DNA from: Fennellomyces sp. T-0311
Lineage: Eukaryota; Mucoromycota; Mucoromycetes; Mucorales; Lichtheimiaceae
Length of the DNA stretch: 64,000 nt
Direction: 5' to 3'
Assembly (NCBI GenBank): GCA_025266875.1
Contig: JALLLT010000012.1
Coordinates: 1-64,000 of the forward strand
The notes under the pieces were generated by a model. The model worked only from the letters and a program-made list of their open reading frames with translations. It was not told where the DNA came from and ran no database searches. Of the stretch, positions 11,878-22,255 are shown piece after piece. Position 1 is the stretch's first letter. Every line of letters begins with the position of its first letter. A program made the translations under genes and the position numbers.

Positions 11878-14664
11878 AAGAACGATGACTAATATGAGAC
11901 GTAATTGGATCAGATTGAGTATGAGTAACAGTAACTATGATGGAAGCATATGAGTTACATACAACACAAGTATTGAATGATATGAATAAATCAATTGAAT
12001 CAGTGTAAACACAAAAACGGTAACAACTATGAAAAGTAATTGGATCAGACTGAGTATGAGTAATGGTAACCATGAAGGATTCATGTGAGTTAGAACAAGC
12101 ACGAGTATCGGCGGACACGATAAAGTCAATTGAATCAGTGTAAGCACAAGAATGATGACGAATATACGAAGTAATTGGATCAGAATGAGCATGAGTAACG
12201 GTAACCACAAAGGGCGCGTATTAGTTAGATCAAACACGAGTATTGGAGGACCCGATTAAGTCAATTGAATCACTGTAAACACAATAACAATAACGAATAC
12301 GAGAAGTAATTAGATCCGAATGAGCATGAGCAACGGTAACCATGAAGGATCCATGTGAGTTAGATCAAACACGAGTATCTTAAGATACGATAAAGTCAAT
12401 TGAATCAGTGTGAGCACAAGAACGATGACGAATACGAAGCGTAATTGGATCAGATTGAGTATGAGTAACGGTAACCATGATAGAAGTGTATGAGTTAGAT
12501 ACAACACGAGTATCGAACGATATGAATAATTCAGTTGAATCAATGTAAACACAAGAACAATGACGAATCCAAAACGTAATTGGATCAGGATGAGTATGAG
12601 TAACGGTAACCATAAAGGATTCATGTGAATTAGCTCAAGCACGAGTATCGGAGGACACGATAAAGTCAATTGAATCAGAGTAAACATAAGAACGATGACG
12701 AATACGAAAAGTAATTGGATCAAAGTGAGCATGAGTAACGGTAATCACAAAGGGTGTGAATGAGTTAGATTGAATATGGAGAACAAATGTCGCAATAAAG
12801 CCGAGTAAGTCAGCATGAACATGAGTAACGGTAGCCACAATAGGACTTTATGAACCTGAATGAACAATAGTAGCACAGGACACTAAAGAACTTTAGGCTG
12901 GAATGAACGCAAGTTGCACAGACCATCATGGGGGAAAAGGGAAGTACATTAATCAGAAGTGGCACAGACCATCTTGAAAGCAAAGGAGTCAAAGTGGATC
13001 ATAGTAGGATAATGGATATTGGAAACAAAAGAACCATAATAAACACGTTGTCGTACAGAGCATAAGCAACAAGAGTGAATAAAAGATTTTTAAGTTACAC
13101 ATACAGTCTTTGAAAAGCAGGTATCGAAGTAAATGGAAATGCCACAGACCATGTTTAAAACTAAAAAATATGAGAATGCAGAAGTTACACACCGTAAATA
13201 AGGTCGAGTGAAGCAGAGTAAACATATAAGACTACAAAAACTCGTGAAACAGAAGAAGCATATGTAGTACAGGTTCTGTCGTGTTTTCATTTTCTTGACG
13301 CGTTAAAGCATCAATATTAAGTTTGTACTAATTTTTTTGAACGTGCTCTGTGCCCTTTCTGGCGAAAGCGTCCTCTGCGTATATTGTACTATTTGTGTGA
13401 CTACGAACAATTTTGAACCCTTTGTGTGCAACATGATCTGTGCGAGTTTCTGTTGATCTGACCTTAATCATTCAAATATACTTTGTACTACTTTATATCA
13501 CAACAATCCAAGTGTTTCAAGCACTTTTTGCATTCCATGTGTTTCTTATGTTTCTTTTGCTCCTAATATGCACTGTGCTACACATATGCTTTATGAACCC
13601 TTTTCTCCCATGATGGTCTGTGCAACTTGCGTTCATTCCAGCCTAAAGTTCTTTAGCGTGTCCTGTGCTACTATTGTTCATTCAGGTTCATAAAGTCCTA
13701 TTGTGGCTACCGTTACTCATGTTCATGCTGACTTACTCGGCTTTATTACGACATTTGTTCTCCATATTCAATCTAACTCATTCACACCCTTTGTGATTAC
13801 CGTTACTCATGCTCACTTTGATCCAATTACTTTTCGTATTCGTCATCGTTCTTATGTTTACTCTGATTCAATTGACTTTATCGTGTCCTCCGATACTTGT
13901 GCTTGAGCTAATTCACATGAATCCTTCATGGTTACTGTCACTCATACTCATCCTGATCCAATTACGTTTTGGATTCGTCATTGTTCTTGTGTTTACATTG
14001 ATTCAACTGAATTATTCGTATCGTTCGATACTCGTGTTGTATCTAACTCATACACTTCTATCATGGCTACCGTTACTCATACTCAATCTGATCCAATTAC
14101 GCTTCGTATTCGTCATCGTTCTTGTGCTCACACTGATTCAATTGACTTTATCGTATCTTAAGATACTCGTGTTTGATCTAACTCACATGAATCCTTCATG
14201 GTTACCGTTGCTCATGCTCATTCGGATCTAATTACTTCTCGTATTCGTTATTGTTATTGTGTTTACAGTGATTCAATTGACTTAATCGGGTCCTCCAATA
14301 CTCGTGTTTGATCTAACTAATACGCGCCCTTTGTGGTTACCATTACTCATGCTCATTCTGATCCAATTACTTCGTATATTCATCATCATTCTTGTGCTTA
14401 CACTGATTCAATTGACTTTATCATGTCCACCGATACTCATGCTTGATCTAACTCACATGAATCCTTCATGGTTACCGTTACTCATACTCAGTCTGATCCA
14501 ATTACTTTTCGTAGTTGTTACCGTTTTTGTGTTTACACTGATTCAATTGATGTTATCATGTCCGCCAATACTCATGCTTGATCTAACTCATATGCTTCCA
14601 TCATAGCTACTGTTACTCATACTCAATCTGATCCAATTACGTCTCATATTAGTCATCGATTATG
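11878..14664. repeat. Central palindrome of element E on a 45-bp lattice (135-bp higher-order repeats)
   Basis: Left arm 11878-12942 and right arm 13598-14664 are near-identical inverted copies, with a 655-base loop. In the left arm the GTAACC-like mark recurs at 12066, 12201, 12336, 12471, 12606, 12741 and 12831 (steps of 135, the last 90). In the right arm the matching mark recurs at 13709, 13799, 13934, 14069, 14204, 14339, 14474 and 14609. Each 135-bp unit is three diverged 45-bp subunits sharing a TGATCYAATTRAC-like core. In the loop, CTGTGC recurs at 13348, 13438, 13573, 13618 and 13663, all multiples of 45 apart. Unit lengths stay divisible by three, so long frames with a 15-residue period (LTLIQL-like, or THTHSDPI-like) are open across parts of it. 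Stops in some units argue against one long protein. Transcription would give a 1-kb hairpin RNA. Confidence 0.93.
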
Positions 14665-14802
14665 TGTTAATTCCAAGCCTACTGTGCTATCCGTGAGATG
14701 TACTACGTTCTGCTGCGAAAGTTTTTACAGCTATTGGTTCTTGACTACACTGGAGTGTTATCTAAGTGCATGAGCTTTTCGCGTAACATTGAGTACTTTA
14801 CA

Positions 14803-14816
14803 GATATATAAAAAGG
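14803..14816 (+). promoter_or_regulatory. TATA box of the small element E gene
   Basis: GATATATAAAAAGG lies about 50 bases upstream of the ATG at 14865, just outside the right palindrome arm. The spacing fits a short leader. Transcription from here would run away from the palindrome. Confidence 0.55.
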
Positions 14817-14864
14817 AAGTGATTGAAAGTGTGGTGGATTTAATCAACATAACGAGATAACAAA

Positions 14865-15568
14865 ATGAGCACTAATGGAAACACAAAGTACACCGTCAAG
14901 AAGAGCAAGAGTAGCAAGGGGAGCATAAAGAATAAGGCAACCATGCGGGTTGTTAAGAAAACGTCATCGAAAAAGACCAACCAAAGTATATATTTAATGA
15001 ATTGCAGATAGTTTATACAATATTAACATCAATTATCTACGTAATAGTCATGGATGCAGCGATGGAATCCTACTTTAAGGAGAAAGACATCTAGGTGAAT
15101 GAAATGTCCGAGTACGGCATTGCTGGATTCGAGACAGAGCATGAAATGGAGCAGTTCGACAACCTATTGGCCACCACCCAGCATCGAAAGCGCGCAATCA
15201 TTACAGAGACAATCCAGAGTAGGGTTTTGCGCATGTACAACCCTGCAAGGAATACATACCGACAAGTTGCCCAACGTGTCAAGATTTCGCCTGCCACTGC
15301 CAGGTGTATTGTTCTCAACGATATCCAGAAGTATATGAAGGACCAAAGGAGGGAAATGGACTTGGAAATAGCAGCAACAACAGCAGCAAGGATAGCAGCA
15401 GCTGAATCAGAGAGATTAATGTCGCGTGGCGAAGGTATGGACTGCGTCGATACAGAAGATGAAAGCGACGACATGGGCTGCAACGATATGGAAGACGCAG
15501 CAAAGGTATTCGAGGGTTCGACATCGGAGTCGGATGAGCTTCAGGATTTGGCAAAGATGCAATTGTAG
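14865..15568 (+). pseudogene. Small basic/acidic protein of element E with HTH-like region; one in-frame TAG
   Basis: Exon 1 (14865-14985) encodes a Lys/Ser-rich start (MSTNGNTKYTVKKSKSSKG). An intron GTATATAT...TAACATC...AATAG ends at 15047. Exon 2 (15048-15568) continues in frame (IMDAAMESYFKEKDI), meets a single TAG at 15092-15094, and continues (NEMSEYGIAGFETEH) to 15568. Without the TAG the product would be about 213 residues. The middle part RNTYRQVAQRVKISPATARCI looks like a helix-turn-helix. An Ala/Glu-rich helix and an acidic tail (DTEDESDDMG) follow. CAG to TAG by one change would explain the stop; translation from the Met at 15104 or stop readthrough are alternatives. I do not recognise a family. 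Its place between the palindrome and transposase 2 suggests an accessory DNA-binding or regulatory role. Confidence 0.6.
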
Positions 15569-15854
15569 TTTACCGAAATTGTTTTGTTTACGAGTTAAAC
15601 ATAATTCATAGCTAATACATATGATTTATCTCACCATATTCTTTACCGTAGCAAGTGTCGTAAATTGCGATTTCCTTCACGTGCCATACTGGTACAACAG
15701 TCTATTACCCGATTAAAAGAAAGTGTGTACAGTTTGTGGCACATGACCTATTGTCAAGCAATCTCTGGATAATATATAAGAGTGCTTCTGTTTCTTATGT
15801 TTTTTAACTTTCTTGTGTCTTTTAATTCTATTTTCTTATTCAATTTTCAATACC
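15569..15854 (+). promoter_or_regulatory. Promoter and CT-rich leader of transposase 2
   Basis: An AATATATAAGAG box lies at about 15771. It is followed by a long T/C-rich stretch up to the ATG at 15855, the pattern seen before other starts in this window. Confidence 0.5.
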
Positions 15855-17127
15855 ATGGAGCACGCTGTATACTATTATGCACTGGGTGATGGCTATTACC
15901 GTGAAACACCGATTCAAGCAATGGAAGATGTTGTTTCTGATATTGTTTCTCAATCTGAGCCCAGTAACCAGGATTCAGTTTTAAGTGGCTCATACGAAAC
16001 GACCAAGCAGCAAGAATTGATTTGGGGTCCCACTCTTTACCAACGTGATGACGTTTCCAAATTTGTGAACTTGCGCACGATCAAAGGCATGAACATACAT
16101 AGAGCAGCAAAGGATGCAAAAATTGGTAAATCAAGAGCCTATCAGTTTGATCTCGAACGACGACAGAATCCAGAAGTTCTCCTGGGTGTCCGTGTGAAAG
16201 GGTATCGGTCAAAATCAGCGAAACTGACTGATGAGCAAGTCAATTATCTTGTCACTTTGGTCAGCAAGCAAAATCCCTATTTTACGATGACTGCAGTAAT
16301 GGAAGATTTTAATGCAAAGTTCAAAGGTTTGTAAGGCAGTCGCTATAGCTTTCGCTGTTCTATTACTAACATCACTTGTAGATAGCTCTGTAAGCAAGAC
16401 CATGGTCCAAACTTTCATCAAAACGAATCTTGCTTTCAGGCTTACGATACCACCACTGGATCAAGAAGAGCTACTCGACAACAATGCATTCAGAAAGCTA
16501 GTGGATTATCTCGCACAAAAAGGTTTCGATTACAACAAAAATTGTGCATTCATTGACAAGTGCAGGATTTACAAGACTGGCCTTAACCCTGTGTCTCAAT
16601 TACCCAAAAGAGTTCCTGCTGGTAACACTTTTCCGTTTGATGTCTTTTGCTGCATTACGATTCAAGGACTCCATGCAATTTCGCAGCAAGGAATGCTCTC
16701 TGATTGCAAGAAAAAGGCTCGGAATGTTCAGAAGTTGCTCACGGCACACAAGAAAACCATCTGGACCTCAGCTCATCATTTTCTTCTGTTTGTGATGAAT
16801 CTGGTCAAGTTTTTCAAGGATTCCGAAGCTACCAGGATAGCAATCATCATGGAAGATACAGATATGCACCGCAGCGAATTGGTGGTCAAGGTGATCAAGG
16901 ATGCTGGCTTCTACCCAGTATATATCCCCAGTAGCTTAGTATCGTTGAATCCAGCCAAATCCATGTGGAGCAGTCTCATTCATCGCGTAAGAGTAAACGC
17001 TATATCGGAAGATGACGATTTGGCAAATCGGATTACTGAGGCATCCAGGACCATCACTAAAAGAGAATGCGAAGAATGGATATCACAATCAAGCTCTTTG
17101 CTCAAGATCTACGACGCACAGATCTAA
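15855..17127 (+). CDS. Element E transposase 2 (homologue with degenerate catalytic residues)
   Basis: Exons 15855-16326 and 16382-17127, joined by an intron at the same place and phase (1) as in transposase 1; 405 residues. The N-terminal half has the same layout (LIWGPTLYQRDDVSKFV, HRAAKDAKIGKSRAYQF, YFTMTAVMEDFNAKFKD). The catalytic blocks align by position but are altered: CAFIDKCRIY keeps the first Asp, IAIIMEDTDMH has Glu where transposase 1 has the second Asp (VMDNCNIH), and LNPAKSMWSSL has Lys where the Glu belongs (NPIEECW). The frame is nevertheless fully open, with a good promoter and leader. Either it is recently dead, or it is a maintained non-catalytic partner such as a repressor or a TIR-binding subunit. 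I favour the second because no stop or frameshift has accumulated. Confidence 0.85.
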
Positions 17128-17171
17128 AATTTCAGTTTCTACAATAGTGTAGTATTTTAATAAAAGTGGTA

Positions 17172-17600
17172 ACTACGCACCAAGCAGTTCCAGTAATGGT
17201 TGTTGGCAATGTCTCGCTTTATGTGAATAAATTACATTATGACTGTTGCTGATGTGTAATGTTATAAAGCTAATGCCCAATCTGCTGGATCAGAATTCCA
17301 AAAAGCCAATTGATGATCTTCAACAAACAGATGATGATTTCCAAGAAGTTGATTGATGACTTCCAAGAAGCAGATGACGATTTCCATAGCGCTGGATTAT
17401 TTTTTCTAAAAAGCGGCGTCGTACATTTCCCTAAAACAGAGCACAATTATTCACAAACACCCAGAGTATGTCCATATAGATCCGTAGCCTTTCCATTGTA
17501 CGACAGCAGAGGTTTCTAATCCCCCACAATTATTCCATATATCTATTTTTATCTTCCATAATCCCCCCCAAATCTGTCCAAAGTCAAACGAGAAATACAG
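17172..17600 (-). repeat. Element E right terminal inverted repeat
   Basis: Inverse counterpart of 9642-10070 with the same 21-22-base repeat array (about 17300-17385). It begins about 45 bases after the transposase 2 stop. Confidence 0.88.
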
Positions 17601-19782
17601 TACTACAAGCTAGGGCACAGCCTCAAAAGGCTTTTCATGCGCGACGGTTTTGAGGACAAGATCATCGAATGGAGACAGGATCTCTTCAATGGCACCGAGT
17701 TTTGCGACATTTACCATGGTTTGAAATGGAACAGGCTTAAAGATGCAAACCGCATTCCTTTTGTTGCTGACGATCACTCATTGATGCTCACGCTCAATGT
17801 CGACTGGTTCGCACCTTTTGACAGCGGTTACTCTTGCGACGCTATATACCTTACGGTCAATAACCTACCTCGTGCGGATCGATTCAAAACGGAAAACGTC
17901 ATCCTTGTGGGTGTCATGCCTGAGCCACGCGAACCAAAGACCTACGAAATGAATAATTATTTGGAGCCTCTCGTGGATGATCTTCTTGCCTTCTATGCGG
18001 GTGTTCATATGAAAACTTTCAAGTACCCAAGAGAAACCATGGTATGTGCCGCTCTGTTGAATGTCACTTGCGATATCCCGGCCAGCCATAAGGTGTGCGG
18101 CTTCACGGCACATTTCAGTACACGTGCTTGCAATAAGTGCAACCGCGAGTTTGTCACCAATCAGGAGACTGGCAATATGGTCTACGCCGGTACGGACATT
18201 CCCCACACAAGCTTGCGAACCAAACGAAGCAATCGTATTGCAGTCGACAATTGGAGAAACGCAACGACCCAGGCTGAGCGGCAAAGACTTGAACGAGAGC
18301 ATGGCACCCGCTGGTCACAACTTCACAGGCTTAGCTACTTTGACCTAGTACGATGCACCATAATCGACCCTATGCACAACCTTTTCCTTGGCACAGCTGC
18401 TCGTACGGTCAAAATCTGGAGGACCCGGGGCGTCTTCACGGAATCGGTGCTCAAGAATATGCAAGAGATTACTGATCGTGTTGTGTTGCCCTCTGGGATG
18501 CTGACACTTCAGCACAAGATCGAGCGAAAATTTGGCTTTATGACGGTGGATGATTGGAAGGTGTGGACCTTGGTGTACTCCCCTTACGTGCTCCATGACG
18601 TTTTGCTCCCAGACTATTACGAACACTGGATGCTGTTTGTCGACGCCTGTCGATTGTTGGCGCAAACGAGGATCACGTATGACAATATCGCCGACGCACA
18701 CCAGAAACTTGTCGAATTTGTAGACAACTGTGTGATGTTATATGATGATTCCATTGTGACGCCCAACATGCACCTCCATCTCCACCTCCGCGAAGTTCTG
18801 CAAGACTTTGGCCCCATCTATGCGTTCTGGTTGTTCAGTTTCGAGAGATACAATGGGTATATGAAGGATGCTGATACCAACCAGAAGGATTGCTTCGAGG
18901 TCACGTTTATAAAGCGATTCATTGAAAAGACTGGTGCCATTGATTTCGTTCAGGTCAAGGCTGCTCGCTTTGGGAGGAATTTGGCCAAGTTCAGGATGCT
19001 GCTACAGATTGCTGGACAATCTTCTCGTCACGTACTGCAGCAGGGTCCAAGTACCTTTGATTATGAAACGTTCATCAGCTACTCTATGAATCCAAGTCTA
19101 TCCACCAATGTCACTGGATCTGAGCCGCTGCCCCCCTCGACTGTGATCACCATGAGCGATGGCGTTGACGCAAACCTTAGCGAAGAACACCACGCACACT
19201 TGCTTGAGTACTATGCATATACGTATGGTATGGCTGTTTTGCCTGCGAGTGACGGGATTCCAGCTCATGCGTTTGTCAAGCGGAAGGCTGAGAAGTTTCA
19301 GACGATTGAAATCTTTGGGTAAACATATCGATCAGCAGCTGCAGCATCCTCGCACGGATCCTACATTCAGGTTGTCTATTGGCGCGGTGAGCAACCTGGC
19401 GCGTACACCGGCCGTGTGCAGTATTACTTCAAGCATCCACTGGTTGTCAATGGCACATCGGTCATCCACCGTCTCGTTTTCATTCGTTGGTACTGCACCG
19501 TACCGGAATCCCACCAGCGATTCACTTTAGGTGGCCTTGAAGAATGGCTATGGCAATTCACAGATGAACGCTATGATTGTATCATACCTGTTCACCGCAT
19601 CCACTCACAAGTCGCTGTTGTTGCTCATGGGCCGCAAGATGACGTGCAAACAGCCAGGATGGTTGTGATTCCGTTGCCAAAACGGATTACTGTTTAAGAA
19701 AATAAAAAATTGTTCTTGACAAAGGTCCAAAACTTTACTCAAAAATTGGCTACTAAAAGAAGCAGGAAAAAAAAGGCTTTTA

Positions 19783-21021
19783 TTATTGCTGAGGTCGGCG
19801 TACAGCCCACGGAGGCAGCCTGCTCGCCAGCTCAGGTGTCAACACGAAGTTGCACTCGAGGTCCACTGGTTTACGCTCGATCCTACCAGTGGCACTTCCA
19901 CGACCAGTGCCCACTCGACGTCGCACGTTGCGACCTTCCTTGACAGAGTTGCCATTGTCGTTGCTGTCGCTTCGGCTGCGGCGGCTTCCTGCTGGATGGC
20001 GGCGCCGGGTTGCCAACTTCCTCACTGCTGTGAACTGATCCAGTTTCTCGAAGTACTGGACAGCCTACATATGCATACAACTTCGTGCTTAAAAACAATA
20101 CCCTTTACTTAAAAATTTGGTTACCTGTTGGGAGCGATAGCCCACCTTGTAGACGTTGACAACCTTATCACTTCCGTCAGCTTCGTCATCTGTCAACTCT
20201 GGAGACATGCACTTTCGAGCGAGAAGTGCACTCCCGCCTTGGAACGGGGATCCCTCTGCATCGAGCAAGTCCACATTATCAGCATACGACTGACAGCGCG
20301 CATCATGCTTCTATATATGACCAGTTTTTCTTTTTAAGTGCCACCTTCCTTGTTGAAAATCGCTTATAGGCTCTAACCTCTCGCACACGCTGGTACCGGC
20401 ACTTGTCGTCGTTTTGCTCCTCCTTGTGCTTTTCGCTCATGCGTGCATCATCACGGCGGGAGCGGAAAATGTTATGCACCTTTTCGCGCACAGTCTTTTT
20501 GTCCACCTGGCAGCTTGGTCTGCCACAAACCCAGTTGACCACTTCCGTGGCCAGCTGGTTGTTTGGTGCCCTGTTGAAGTACACACCCAGATCGAATTCT
20601 CTAGGTGACTCTTCCTTGGCAAGCGACTCCAATTTCTGATGGATGAGATCCTATGTCACTACGCGTATCAGGCCAAAGCAGTATCAGCATTGCATTATTT
20701 TTTTATTACTTTTGCGTGCTTGATCTCTTCATCAGTATATGCTCGGACAGCAGGGGCAGTAGGCGCACTGACTACAGGTGCGGTGGGTTGCACGCTCTGG
20801 TGTGCACCATACAGGGCGCTTAAGTCTCGCAAGCAACCTTCATATTCCTCCTGCCTGGCTTGCACATGACGGTACTCACCCAAGAGATATCGCAACTGGG
20901 CCTGAATATCATCAGGCACACCAGTTGCTTGGTGCAGGGTCCGGCGATCGTTGAATGACAGCTCCTCATCACTGCTATCGCCACTGTTGCTATTGCCAAG
21001 AATGAAGTTAAAGTTGGACAT
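19783..21021 (-). CDS. CACTA B accessory protein (four exons)
   Basis: Exons on the minus strand: 21021-20710, 20650-20345, 20289-20125, 20064-19783. Every intron has GT-AG ends and phase 0, and the joined frame is open for about 354 residues. The N-terminal 110 residues are acidic and then coiled-coil-like (QAQLRYLLGEYRHVQARQEE). Next comes a charged region with VDKKTVREKVHNIFRSRRDD and EKHKEEQNDDK. A conserved block follows (CMSPELTDDEAD...VYKVGYRSQQAVQYFEKLD). The C-terminus is very basic (RKLATRRRHPAGSRRS...RRRVGTGRG) and ends ELASRLPPWAVRRP. It is homologous to the gene at 26078-27221 in CACTA C, with the same exon number and phases. It lies tail to tail with Tnp2, 85 bp apart. By analogy with plant CACTA elements it may bind the subterminal repeats, but that is inference. 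No stop interrupts it. Confidence 0.78.
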
Positions 21022-21192
21022 CTAGACTATGCGTAAGTATAAGTGTTCATGTAAATTAAACAGCGAATATTACAGTAATTGAGGCGAGCTGAGGCAAGAT
21101 AAAGCAGTATGAAATGGATACTTTCCAACACGGTGTTTACACTTTATATATTTGGTACTGCCGCCACGTTAGGTGGCAAGCGTCGCAATGGC

Positions 21193-21755
21193 TATAAAAG
21201 TCGACTACCGAGCTCGGGTTCTTTTCTCTTCCTTTAACTTTTTCCCTTCAGTTTTATCAATATAGTCCATGGGTGCCAAGGTAATAACAGTGCTGTTTCC
21301 TCTCTGCTGCCTCCATATAATCATTGACTTTTTCCAAAGCACAGCATTACCGATTGTATTCAAGGCATTATCCTCTCTTTTCGTTGACACCGGAGCTTTT
21401 CTGGCCAGAACACCGAGCATATCACAACATGGTAAGCACCCTCTCAAAGCTTGGTCTGTTGTACTTTTCTTAACAGCATCTCTTCCTTTGCAGCCATCAC
21501 TCCATTTCGCAAACTAAATCAATCAAGGTGCGTATAATTCGTAAACTACATTGCAAGTGAACTAATAAAATCTTAAGAATAGGCTTGCCCGCACTCATAT
21601 TATTTCAAAACTGTAAGGTAATCTGCTTAGTTTTCTCCACTGTACATGTTTTCTAACTTTCTCGATTCTAGTTACTGTTATGCCACCCTTTTCTCTGGAG
21701 TTCTTTACTCCTTCTGGTGTTCCTTACGCCGTCCATCGTTATTTTCCTGGTTGAC
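21193..21755 (+). other. Possible small spliced transcription unit (weak)
   Basis: A TATAAAAG at 21193 is followed by a CT-rich leader and ATGGGTGCC at 21269. Several plausible GT-AG introns follow (for example GTAATAAC...CACAG and GTAAGCAC...TTGCAG), ending in MPPFSLEFFTPSGVPY and a stop near 21752. I could not fix a single coherent protein. It may instead be the divergent promoter region of the accessory gene. Confidence 0.25.
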
Positions 21756-22089
21756 TAGTCGCTAGTGATTTATGTAGACAGATAGAAACTTCACCCATTG
21801 TATACTCCTTTCTGAAAATAAAAATGCCTTGCTGCTATAATCATAATTACCACCACCAATTTTGCCAGTTGCGCAACTAAAATTAGCGATACTATTGCTG
21901 AAAAAAATATGCTATTCAACATCGGATGCTTCTTCCAAAATCAATAAGCAACGTCCCAGTACCCCCATCTGTGTACCACACTACAAAAAAGCTTCTAACC
22001 GGTCGGTGCATTACACAACGATTAAGGTTTACCGCATGGTTGCTAATGCCTTTTACAGCAAAAAATACAACACGCCCGATTGGCTGTTG

Positions 22090-22255
22090 CTTACAAGTAT
22101 CTGTAACTTTTAAACTTACAGATACTCGATAATAGTCAGTTTCGTTACAAGTATATGTAACTTTTGAAAGTTACAGAAAGACAAACATATACCTGACTAT
22201 CTGTTTGTTTCCCTGTAACTTTTTTACTTACATATTCTTCTAAAAATGCCCAGTG
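22090..22255. repeat. CACTA B right terminus and subterminal motifs
   Basis: Three blocks of CTGTAACTTTT/AAGTTACAGA with spacers lead to the terminal ATGCCCAGTG. They mirror the left end at 7803-7864. Confidence 0.65.

Larger units (their letters stand above)
9642..17600. mobile_element. Element E: 7,959-bp TA-flanked palindromic element with two transposases
   Basis: The element starts CTGTATTTCTCATTTGAC and ends with the inverse GTCAAACGAGAAATACAG, flanked by TA at 9640-9641 and 17601-17602. Deleting it with one TA restores the host Tnp2 frame exactly, so the borders are certain. Terminal inverted repeats extend about 430 bp. Inside, from left to right: a minus-strand transposase (10269-11583), a 2.8-kb inverted repeat made of 45/135-bp units (11878-14664), a small plus-strand gene (14865-15568), and a plus-strand transposase homologue (15855-17127). 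Both transposases read outward. TA targeting, IS630/Tc1-mariner DDE motifs and long TIRs place it near Tc1/mariner, but the size, the gene pair and the central satellite are atypical for that superfamily. Confidence 0.93.
8674..19697 (+). pseudogene. CACTA B transposase (Tnp2/Transposase_21 type), split by element E
   Basis: The N-terminus (MPGQPTYLCVCTRCTGRN, then YCTHFEQQ) resembles the start of the Tnp2 in CACTA C: a CxCxxC...H motif. An acidic exon follows (about 8900-9160), then an intron ending near 9215. The Tnp2 body starts at about 9220 with a hydrophobic segment (LLVFMFIVLFQLHYLSERT) and is cut at 9641. It resumes at 17603: the left end ...KQYAY joins YKLGHSLKRLF in frame when element E and one TA are removed. 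Catalytic motifs are NVDWFAPF (Asp), IIDPMHNLFLG (Asp) and LFSFERYNGYM (Glu). A single in-frame TAA at 19320-19322 stands where the homologue in CACTA C has Gln (MGQTYRS against FG*TYRS). Coding then continues to 19697. The gene is therefore doubly broken, by an insertion and a nonsense change. Confidence 0.85.
7803..22255. mobile_element. CACTA (EnSpm-like) element B, with nested element E
   Basis: The left end CACTGTGCAAAATTAGAAG (7803) and the inverse of the right end, CACTGGGCATTTTTAGAAG (ending 22255), are imperfect terminal inverted repeats of the CACTA type. Subterminal blocks contain CTGTAACTTT and its inverse AAAGTTACAG several times at both ends (7820-7862 and 22096-22236). Inside are a Tnp2 gene (plus) and an accessory gene (minus), convergent. 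Removing nested element E (9642-17600) and one TA leaves about 6.5 kb. The 3-bp flanks do not match (TAC left, TTT right), and the right end abuts an LTR, so the right flank was probably rearranged. Confidence 0.82.

Noticed and set aside
11657..14650. Several 60-180-codon frames inside the element E palindrome
   Set aside because: They are a by-product of repeat units whose length is a multiple of three. Stops recur in many units and no start or leader pattern is shared.
11878..14664. CRISPR-like array
   Set aside because: Units are contiguous 45/135-bp tandem repeats without unique spacers, and the DNA is eukaryotic with introns.
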